Of a stretch of DNA of 64,000 nucleotides, positions 57,990 to 64,000 are shown piece after piece. The stretch lies in the NCBI RefSeq assembly GCF_036178145.1, contig NZ_CP108067.1, positions 5,518,001 through 5,582,000 of the forward strand, in the 5' to 3' direction. Source of the DNA: Streptomyces sp. NBC_00273. Lineage in GTDB: Bacteria; Actinomycetota; Actinomycetes; Streptomycetales; Streptomycetaceae. The notes below the pieces were generated by a model. It was not told the DNA's origin, did no database searches, and saw nothing but the letters and a program-made list of their open reading frames with translations. Every line of letters begins with the position of its first letter. The stretch's first letter is position 1. A program made the position numbers and the translations under genes.

Positions 57990-59590
57990 GCGTACCCCTG
58001 TTCGGCCAGGAAGCGCTGGCGGTGCGCCGCGAAGTCCTGGTCGATCGTGTCGCGCGCGACGACCGAGTAGAACCGCGCCTCGTGGCCGTCCGCCTTCGGA
58101 CGCAGCACGCGGCCCAGGCGCTGGGCCTCCTCCTGGCGGGAGCCGAAGGTGCCCGACACCTGGATGGCGACGGTGGCCTCCGGCAGGTCGATGGAGAAGT
58201 TCGCGACCTTCGAGACGACCAGCACGCTGATCTCGCCCTCGCGGAAGGCGTTGAAGAGCTTCTCGCGCTGCGCGTTGGAGGTCTCGCCCTTGATGACGGG
58301 GGCGTCCAGGTGCTCGCCCAGCTCGTCGAGCTGGTCGATGTACTGCCCGATGACGAGGGTCTGCTCACCGCGGTGCTTGGCCACCAGCGCCTCGGTGACC
58401 TTGCGCTTCGTCGCCGTGGTCGCGCAGAAGCGGTACTTCTCCTCCGTCTCGGCGGTCGCGTACGCGAGCCGCTCCGACTCCGTCAGATTGACCCGGACCT
58501 CCACGCAGTCGGCGGGCGCGATGTAGCCCTGCGCCTCGATCTCCTTCCACGGGGCGTCGAACCGCTTCGGCCCGATGAGGGAGAAGACGTCCGACTCCCG
58601 CCCGTCCTCGCGCACCAGCGTCGCGGTCAGGCCGAGCCGGCGGCGGGCCTGGAGGTCGGCGGTGAACTTGAAGACCGGCGCGGGCAGCAGGTGCACCTCG
58701 TCGTAGACGATCAGGCCCCAGTCTCGGGAGTCGAAGAGCTCCAGGTGCGGGTAGACGCCCTTCCGCTTCGTCGTCAGGACCTGGTAGGTGGCGATGGTGA
58801 CGGGCCGGATCTCCTTGCGGGTACCGGAGTACTCGCCGATCTCGTCCTCCGTCAGCGAGGTCCGCTTGACCAGCTCGTGCTTCCACTGGCGGGCCGAGAC
58901 GGTGTTCGTCACCAGGATCAGCGTCGTCGCCTTGGCCATCGCCATGGCCCCGGCGCCGACCAGCGTCTTGCCGGCGCCGCAGGGCAGCACGACCACGCCG
59001 GAGCCGCCGTGCCAGAAGCCCTCGACGGCCTGCTGCTGGTACGGCCGCAGCGCCCAGCCGTTCTCGGCCAGGTCGATCGGGTGCGCCTCGCCGTCCACGT
59101 AGCCGGCCAGGTCCTCGGCGGGCCAGCCCAGCTTGAGGAGCGTCTGCTTGATCTGCCCGCGCTCGGAGGGGTGCACGGCCACGGTGTCGGCGTCGAGCCG
59201 CGCACCGACGAGCGGGGCGACCTTCTTGGACCGCAGGATCTCCTCCAGCACCGGCCGGTCGGTGCTGGTCAGCACCAGTCCGTGCACGGGGTGCTTGGAG
59301 AGGGTCAGGCGGCCGTAGCGCGCCATGGTCTCGGCGACGTCGACGAGGAGCGCGTGCGGGACGGGGTAGCGGGAGTACTCGACGAGCGCGTCGACGACCT
59401 GCTCGGCGTCATGGCCAGCGGCCCGGGCGTTCCACAGGCCGAGCGGGGTGATCCGGTAGGTGTGGATGTGCTCGGGTGCCCGCTCCAGCTCGGCGAAGGG
59501 GGCGATGGCACGCCGGGCGGCTCCGGCGAGCTCGTGGTCGACTTCGAGGAGGAGGGTCTTGTCGCTCTGGACGATGAGTGGACCATTCAC
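57947..59590 (-). CDS. XPB/Rad25-type DNA repair helicase
   Basis: A 547-residue superfamily 2 helicase. An N-terminal DUF3-like domain (IVQSDKTLLLEVDHE... to about 170) precedes Walker A CGAGKT (VVVLPCGAGKTLVGAGAM), the DEVH box (LIVYDEVHLLP), motif III GLTATLVREDGR, and motifs V-VI (SVLVVSKVANFSIDLPEA, EEAQRLGRVLRP). It unwinds DNA in repair; eukaryotic XPB is the TFIIH helicase and actinobacterial copies are monomeric. GTG 59590. A helicase-associated gene on the same strand ends 4.2 kb away. Confidence 0.94.
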   Translation of the reverse strand: MNGPLIVQSDKTLLLEVDHELAGAARRAIAPFAELERAPEHIHTYRITPLGLWNARAAGHDAEQVVDALVEYSRYPVPHALLVDVAETMARYGRLTLSKHPVHGLVLTSTDRPVLEEILRSKKVAPLVGARLDADTVAVHPSERGQIKQTLLKLGWPAEDLAGYVDGEAHPIDLAENGWALRPYQQQAVEGFWHGGSGVVVLPCGAGKTLVGAGAMAMAKATTLILVTNTVSARQWKHELVKRTSLTEDEIGEYSGTRKEIRPVTIATYQVLTTKRKGVYPHLELFDSRDWGLIVYDEVHLLPAPVFKFTADLQARRRLGLTATLVREDGRESDVFSLIGPKRFDAPWKEIEAQGYIAPADCVEVRVNLTESERLAYATAETEEKYRFCATTATKRKVTEALVAKHRGEQTLVIGQYIDQLDELGEHLDAPVIKGETSNAQREKLFNAFREGEISVLVVSKVANFSIDLPEATVAIQVSGTFGSRQEEAQRLGRVLRPKADGHEARFYSVVARDTIDQDFAAHRQRFLAEQGYAYRIMDADELLASD

Positions 59591-59742
59591 GCGCGGCGCC
59601 CCGTTTCATTCAGGTCAAACCTCCAGTGTGCCGTACGGCGCGGAGGGTGGGAACACGGCGCTTCGACGGGGCACGGGGCGGAGCACCGGGCGGAGCACCG
59701 GGCGGGGCGCGAGCCGGGGCACCCGGCGGGCCGGGCGGCCGG

Positions 59743-60360
59743 TCAGCGGCCGAGGCCGTCCAGCAGCAGGGCGAGGCCGCCGTGGAACTCGCGGTCCGGG
59801 GTGAGGTGGCGGGCGCCGAGCGCGGCCTCGGTCAGGTACGGGTACTCCTGCGCCGGGAGTTCGGCGATCGCGGCGGTGCCCGCGCCGGAGAGGGCGCCGA
59901 GGTGTTCCTGCTGGATCGCGCCGATCACGTAGGCGAGCAGGGCCCGCAGGGCGATGATCCGCTCCTCGGCCCCGAACCCGGCCTCGGCGAGCACTCCGAG
60001 GACGGTCTCGCCCCAGCGCAGTACGCCGGGGGAGCGGTGCCGGTGGCTCATGGTGAGCGGCAGCACGGCGGGGTGCGCGCCGACGGTGTCCCGCATCCGG
60101 TCGACGAGGAGCGTGATGCGGGCGCGCCAGGGGCCGGCGGTCAGGGGCGGCGGCGTGCTGTCGACGGCGCCGAGGACCAGTTCGACGACGAGGGCCTCCA
60201 GCTCCCCGCGGTCCTGGACGTACCGGTACAGGGCCATGGTGCTGATGCCGAGTTCGACGGCGACGGCCCGCATGGACAGCCCGGGCAGACCCTCACGGTC
60301 GATCACGGCGAGGGCGGCGGCGGCCAGTTGGTCCGGGGTGAGTGAGCGGGGGCGCGGCAT
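59743..60360 (-). CDS. TetR-family transcriptional regulator
   Basis: A 205-residue repressor. The N-terminal HTH (about 8-50) is LTPDQLAAAALAVIDREGLPGLSMRAVAVELGISTMALYRYV, and the C-terminal half fits the TetR_C ligand domain with AELPAQEYPYLTEAAL. It is divergent from the peroxiredoxin-like gene with two AGCGTA-N5-TACGCT-type sites between them, so it likely represses both. ATG 60360 is preferred; the upstream in-frame ATG at 60381 falls in the operator. The ligand is unknown. Confidence 0.9.
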   Translation of the reverse strand: MPRPRSLTPDQLAAAALAVIDREGLPGLSMRAVAVELGISTMALYRYVQDRGELEALVVELVLGAVDSTPPPLTAGPWRARITLLVDRMRDTVGAHPAVLPLTMSHRHRSPGVLRWGETVLGVLAEAGFGAEERIIALRALLAYVIGAIQQEHLGALSGAGTAAIAELPAQEYPYLTEAALGARHLTPDREFHGGLALLLDGLGR

Positions 60361-60369
60361 GGTGTTGAC

Positions 60370-60412
60370 AGCGTACGGCATACGCTTACGCTGTAGGTGT
60401 ACGTCATACGCT
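60370..60412. promoter_or_regulatory. Tandem operators between TetR and peroxiredoxin-like genes
   Basis: AGCGTA-CGGCA-TACGCT (60370-60386) is a perfect 6-bp inverted repeat; GGTGTA-CGTCA-TACGCT (60396-60412) is a weaker copy 26 bp on. The direct repeat CATACGCTTACG appears at 60379 and 60405. Confidence 0.75.
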
Positions 60413-60428
60413 TACGGAGGAGACCTCA

Positions 60429-60998
60429 GTGCCCTCAGTGCAGCTCGACACCGGTTCCATCGTCCGTACCCGCATCCTCACCGCCGTCGCGGACGGCGCG
60501 CCCGTGGCCGTCCCCGACCCCGAACGCCTCGTCCACCTCCAGTTCCGCCGGTTCGCCGGCTGCCCCATCTGCCATCTGCACCTGCGCTCGGTGGTGCGGC
60601 GGCACGCCGAGATAGAAGCCGCCGGGATCCGGGAGGTCGTGGTCTTCCACTCCGGCGCCGACGAACTGCGCGAGCACGTGGCCGACCTGCCCTTCGCCGT
60701 CGTCGCGGACCCCCGCAAGCGCCTGTACGCGGAGTTCGGCGTCGAGTCGTCCTACCGCGCCCTGCTGGCCGCGCGCGCCTGGCGGGCGATCGCCGTCGGC
60801 ACGCTCGACATCCTGCGCGGCCGGGCGAAGCCGCCGACGCTCGTCCAGGACGGCGGGCGGCTCGGACTGCCGGCGGACTTCCTGATCGCACCGGACGGAC
60901 GCGTGGCGGCCGCCGGGTACGGGGTGCACGCGGACGACCAGTGGCCGGTGGAAAAGCTGCTGACCCTGGCGGAACGGGCACGTACCGTCCTGGCATGA
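60429..60998 (+). CDS. Peroxiredoxin-like (AhpC/TSA fold) protein
   Basis: A 189-residue thioredoxin-fold protein of the peroxiredoxin-like group. HLQFRRFAGCPICHLHLRSV carries C-x-x-C as the putative redox pair, and VVFHSGADELREHV and FAVVADPRKRLYAEFGV complete the fold. It may reduce hydroperoxides or act as a thiol oxidoreductase. GTG 60429 follows GGAGGAG. Its stop overlaps the next gene's ATG (ATGA). TetR control is likely through the divergent operators. Confidence 0.85.
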   Translation: MPSVQLDTGSIVRTRILTAVADGAPVAVPDPERLVHLQFRRFAGCPICHLHLRSVVRRHAEIEAAGIREVVVFHSGADELREHVADLPFAVVADPRKRLYAEFGVESSYRALLAARAWRAIAVGTLDILRGRAKPPTLVQDGGRLGLPADFLIAPDGRVAAAGYGVHADDQWPVEKLLTLAERARTVLA

Positions 60999-61486
60999 AT
61001 CATGATCAGCAGCCCTTCGTGCCCGCCGACTTCGCGGTCCCGCGGACCCTCGTCGCCGACGGCTTCCGGCTGGAGCCGCTGGGCGCCGAGCACAACGAGC
61101 GCGACCTCGCCGCCTGGACCGGGAGCATCGCGCACATCAGGGCGACGCCCGGCTTCGTGGGGCGGGGCTGGCCGCCGGTGGCGGGGATGTCCGCCGAGGC
61201 GAACCTGGCCGACCTGCTCCGGCACGCGCAGGAGTTCGAGGAGCGCGTCGCCTTCGCCTACAGCCTCCTGGAAGGCGAGGCCGACGGCGCCGGCGACGGT
61301 GCCGGCGAGGTGATCGGCTGCCTGTACATCCACGGCTCACGAGAGGCCCCCGGCCGGGTCACCGTCAGCCACTGGGTGCGCTCCGACCGGGCCGCTCTGG
61401 ACACGCGGGTCCACGAGAGGATCACCCGCTGGCTCCACGAGGTGTGGCCCTTCGACGCCGGGCGGATCGACTACGCCCCCAGGTGA
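60995..61486 (+). CDS. GNAT-like N-acetyltransferase
   Basis: A 163-residue protein. The region ADGFRLEPLGAEHNERDLAA and GEVIGCLYIHGSREAPGRVT is a GNAT-like half-fold, with VSHWVRSDRAALDTRVHERI at the CoA region, but a canonical R/QxxGxG/A motif is missing. It starts with an ATGA overlap on the peroxiredoxin-like gene, so it is in the TetR-controlled operon. Catalytic activity is uncertain; the protein may be a degenerate acetyltransferase. Confidence 0.72.
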   Translation: MNHDQQPFVPADFAVPRTLVADGFRLEPLGAEHNERDLAAWTGSIAHIRATPGFVGRGWPPVAGMSAEANLADLLRHAQEFEERVAFAYSLLEGEADGAGDGAGEVIGCLYIHGSREAPGRVTVSHWVRSDRAALDTRVHERITRWLHEVWPFDAGRIDYAPR

Positions 61487-61523
61487 GAACGGTGTTCGCC
61501 GGTGGCCGCGCCGGCCTGCTGCA

Positions 61524-62324
61524 TCAGCCGCGCCGCTGCCACCAACGACGCTTCGGCGCGCCGGACTGAGGCTCCACGGCGGTGGCGGGGGCATCGCCGC
61601 GCTGGTCGGGGGCGAGGGCGAGCAGGGCGGTGCGGATGCGGTCGAAGGTCGCGATCGGGTGGTGGCCCTCGCCCGGCAGAGCCACGCCGACGCACACCAG
61701 CTTGAAGCTGTTCTCGCCGAGACCGGCTCCGATGAACACCGGTGCGCCGACGCACCCCTGCGGCAGGGTTCCGACCCAGCGGACGCCGTCCTCGTCGGTG
61801 CGCACGACCTCCCCGACCACGAGGGCCTGCTCCCGCGCGCCGTTCTCGGCGTCGACGGGGTGGCCCAGCAGGTAGGCGGGGACCGGCGTCCCACCGAGAC
61901 GGGCGATGTCCTCCTCCGTGGCCGCGACACCGTCGGTGATCTCGTCCGTCGTCCAGCTCCACCCCTTGCGCGCGGCGTACGCGTACAACGCGGTGTCGGG
62001 CATGACCGCCACGCCCAGGTCCCCGAGGTGGATCCACCCCTCCGCGAAACCCATCACCGTCACCTTCTCCGCGCTCATCGCGGGTGAGCACAGCTCCGGC
62101 CGGAGGGTGATCTCGGCCGTCTCGACCCTCGTCGGCTCACCGGCGGTCACCAAGTACTGCCGGATGACCGAACCTTCGTCGGTTTCCTCGATGAGTTCGT
62201 TGAACCAGAAGGCCGTCGCGTGCTGCTCCGCCCGGTTCGCCCGCTGGAAGGGAAGCGTCGCCCGGGCGGAGTCGGCGTTGATCAGGTAGACGATGGCGCT
62301 GTGGAAATCAGGCAGCTCAGACAT
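61524..62324 (-). CDS. Trypsin-like-fold protein with altered active-site motif
   Basis: A 266-residue protein. Beta-rich segments and LPQGCVGAPVFIGAG resemble the trypsin-family GxSGxP motif, with Gly in place of the nucleophilic Ser and a Cys two positions earlier. AFWFNELIEETDEGSVIRQY and FAEGWIHLGDLGVAVMPD complete the barrel-like pattern. A C-terminal tail KRRWWQRRG is basic. It may be a non-catalytic chymotrypsin-fold protein, or use the Cys. ATG 62324. Confidence 0.6.
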   Translation of the reverse strand: MSELPDFHSAIVYLINADSARATLPFQRANRAEQHATAFWFNELIEETDEGSVIRQYLVTAGEPTRVETAEITLRPELCSPAMSAEKVTVMGFAEGWIHLGDLGVAVMPDTALYAYAARKGWSWTTDEITDGVAATEEDIARLGGTPVPAYLLGHPVDAENGAREQALVVGEVVRTDEDGVRWVGTLPQGCVGAPVFIGAGLGENSFKLVCVGVALPGEGHHPIATFDRIRTALLALAPDQRGDAPATAVEPQSGAPKRRWWQRRG

Positions 62325-62505
62325 GGTTCGGGACAGTAGCGAACCGTCGACGGCGGCCCCTTGCTGGGGGTGTGTCCGGGCGTTCCAGGGCCGAACGGGT
62401 AGACGCCGTGGGCAGATGGGACGGGCGCAGACGTCGCTCCCGGAGCGTCACCGACGCCCGGCCTAGGGTGGCAGGCGCCCACAGGCGACGTCGGAACGGA
62501 CCCTC

Positions 62506-63048
62506 ATGACGCAAGCAAGCTGGGACCGCACGCTCTTCAGCCCCTCCTCGGCTCCCGCTACCACCGTCACCCACGACACCGGTCTGCTCCTGCTCCGGCT
62601 CGTCGTCGGCCTCAGCATGGCCGGCCACGGCACGATGAAGCTCTTCGGCTGGTTCGGCGGCCCGGGCCTCACCGCGACCGGCAAGGGCTTCACGATGGCC
62701 GGCTACCCCGCCGGGGACGCCATGGCCGTCATCGCCGGTCTCGCCGAGACCCTGGGCGGCCTCGGCCTCGCCCTCGGCCTGCTCACCCCGCTCGCCGGAG
62801 CGGCCCTGACCGGCACCTTCATCAACATCCTCGACGTCCGGGGCCTGAGCGCCTACTTCCCGCCCAAGGGCGTGGAACTCGAAGTGGTGCTGTTCGCCGC
62901 GATCGTCGCCCTCACCCTCACCGGGCCCGGCCGCTTCTCCGTCGACCACCACCTTCCGGTGCTGCGCGAGAACCGGCCCCGCTACTCCCTGCTCGCGCTG
63001 CTGCTGGGCGCCGTCGTGGGATTCGTCGTCCTGCTCATCCGGGACTGA
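62506..63048 (+). CDS. DoxX family membrane protein
   Basis: A 180-residue protein with four membrane helices: LLLLRLVVGLSMAGHGTMKL, VIAGLAETLGGLGLALGL, GAALTGTFINIL and VLFAAIVALTLTGPG, plus a C-terminal helix LLLGAVVGFVVLLIRD. The GHGTMKLFGWFGGPGL segment is the DoxX signature. Members relate to thiosulfate or sulfur metabolism and membrane redox, often without defined roles. ATG 62506. It stands alone, 181 bp from the divergent gene. Confidence 0.9.
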   Translation: MTQASWDRTLFSPSSAPATTVTHDTGLLLLRLVVGLSMAGHGTMKLFGWFGGPGLTATGKGFTMAGYPAGDAMAVIAGLAETLGGLGLALGLLTPLAGAALTGTFINILDVRGLSAYFPPKGVELEVVLFAAIVALTLTGPGRFSVDHHLPVLRENRPRYSLLALLLGAVVGFVVLLIRD

Positions 63049-63076
63049 CCGACCGGGACCGACCGGGACCGGTCGG

Positions 63077-63673
63077 CTACGCCCCCAAGTGCGGCAGCGG
63101 ACCCGCGGGGTACGGGGTCTCCGCCGGTAGCAGGGCGCGCGCGGCCGCCTCGTCCCCCGCCCCGAGCAGGCCCCGGATCTCCCGGGCCAGCCCGGTCACA
63201 TCGCGGATGCCGACCGTCCACTCGTCGGCGTACGCGCGCGACGCCGGACCGGACAGGCCCAGCTGGAGCGAGCGGTACGGCAGCGGATTCAGCCGCAGGT
63301 CCCGCTCCGGGTCCCACTGGACCCGGGCCGGCGCCTCGAGCAGGGCTTCCTTCCAGGCCGTCCGGTCCGCGTGCACGCCCCGTGCGTAGTGCGAGAGGCA
63401 GGCGTCGCGCAGCGCCCGGTCGAAGCCCTCACGGGTGATCTCGATCGCCAGCACCGTCTGTTGGCCGTCCTTGGACCCCCAGCCGCAGCGGTACATCATC
63501 CACAGGAACGACGGCTTGATCCACGTCATCCGCTCGCGCTTCCAGGCGGGCGGGAAGCGGCCGTCACGGGCGGCCGGCACCCCGAGCGAGGGGGAGTAGG
63601 CCTGGTACACCGTGATCGTGGTGTCGGTGTGCGCCGCGCGGATCTGGCGGTTCGGGACGTGCTCGTCGGACAT
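63077..63673 (-). CDS. DUF4291 domain-containing protein
   Basis: A 198-residue protein of the DUF4291 family: RQIRAAHTDTTITVYQAYSP, RMTWIKPSFLWMMYRCGWGS and QTVLAIEITREGFDRAL are diagnostic conserved blocks. The many conserved charged and aromatic residues suggest an enzyme, but no function is known. ATG 63673. It converges on the DoxX gene, ending 28 bp after its stop. Confidence 0.93.
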   Translation of the reverse strand: MSDEHVPNRQIRAAHTDTTITVYQAYSPSLGVPAARDGRFPPAWKRERMTWIKPSFLWMMYRCGWGSKDGQQTVLAIEITREGFDRALRDACLSHYARGVHADRTAWKEALLEAPARVQWDPERDLRLNPLPYRSLQLGLSGPASRAYADEWTVGIRDVTGLAREIRGLLGAGDEAAARALLPAETPYPAGPLPHLGA

Positions 63674-63776
63674 GCGTTCAGGATGACGGCTCGTCACCCT
63701 GCCGGCCACCGGGTTTCGACGCCGGTGCGGACCGGGAGCCGCCCGGCCCGCACCGGCCGCCCCGGCCCGCCGGCCC

Positions 63777-64000
63777 CTACACCTGATCGTCCGCCAGTTC
63801 CGCGACACCGGTGATCCGGTGCAGCGCGTACGTCCGTACCTCGTCCGCCGTGTGGTCGTAGCCGGTGACGAAGCCGCCCTCCACCCGGACCGGCGCGATG
63901 ACCCGCTGGCTCGCCGCGCCCTCCGCGTTCACGTACCCGATCCACACCGCCGACCCGGTCAGCGCGGCCGCCTGCACCGTCGCCAGGGTCTCCGCCGCGC
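63777..64000 (-). CDS. Helicase-associated (WYL-like) protein, C-terminal end
   Basis: The end of a gene that continues past the window; about 74 residues are visible. AALTGSAVWIGYVNAEGAAS, RVIAPVRVEGGFVTGYDHTA and DEVRTYALHRITGVAELADD are the WYL-like end found in actinobacterial helicase-associated proteins often encoded close to the XPB helicase (57.9-59.6 kb here). The function of these proteins is not established. The start lies outside. Confidence 0.8.
   Translation of the reverse strand, partial: AAETLATVQAAALTGSAVWIGYVNAEGAASQRVIAPVRVEGGFVTGYDHTADEVRTYALHRITGVAELADDQV

Overview
The window is chromosomal DNA of a Streptomyces (or a very close relative such as Kitasatospora). GC is very high, codon third positions are almost all G/C, and GTG starts are frequent. 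Gene content is characteristic: a CdgB-type GAF-PAS-GGDEF cyclase, nagK-nagA with a DasR-like site, otsA/otsB, a GroEL2 gene with two CIRCE boxes, WhiJ-like/DUF397 genes, secreted S8 proteases and an XPB-type helicase. From memory (not searched), the stretch from the TerD gene to groEL (about 9.7-28.4 kb) follows the order of Streptomyces coelicolor SCO4277-SCO4296. The flanks look more accessory.

Layout. 0-9.6 kb: partial aminoglycoside phosphotransferase, GNAT enzymes, quinone oxidoreductase, pentapeptide-repeat protein, secreted GH26-like glycosidase with a collagen-like tail, a NarL-type two-component pair, an HbpS/GlcG-like secreted protein and an M1 aminopeptidase lipoprotein. 9.7-18.5 kb: TerD, ArfB, flavin reductase, CdgB-like cyclase, membrane-anchored CBM-like protein, a frameshifted spore-associated-protein gene, and the amino-sugar set nagK-nagA-pfkB. 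18.7-28.4 kb: sugar-binding lipoprotein divergent from nagK, otsB and otsA (trehalose) converging on a block of repeats, GpgS, then a SAM-I riboswitch with threonine synthase and a MoaD/ThiS protein, a cold-shock protein and groEL. 28.7-41.5 kb: stand-alone trpF, an SDR with twin operators, secreted and membrane proteins, a duplicated pair of S8 proteases with a free I9 inhibitor, a WhiJ-like HTH/DUF397 locus. 41.5-46.1 kb: MurNAc operon murR-murQ-murP with two downstream genes. 46.2-52.9 kb: small proteins, a beta-lactamase-like serine hydrolase, an HTH protein, a 160-bp MITE-like element and an IS481-type element stacked on one CTAG site, then an MFS transporter and an HD protein. 53-64 kb: CutC-like protein behind a second DasR-like site, HelD-type ATPase, XPB helicase, TetR/peroxiredoxin pair, DoxX, DUF4291, and the end of a helicase-associated gene.

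How the genes work together. Amino-sugar metabolism is the main thread: nagK, nagA, a PfkB kinase, a sugar-binding protein and the murRQP set would recycle chitin and peptidoglycan sugars, and two identical 14-bp DasR-like sites (18.55 and 53.0 kb) suggest that CutC joins this regulon. Trehalose and glucosylglycerate enzymes plus cold-shock and GroEL proteins form a stress block. The most unusual structures are a CTAG site whose copies act as stop codons for three different genes, a mini-repeat inserted in frame in nagK, and a stand-alone trpF.
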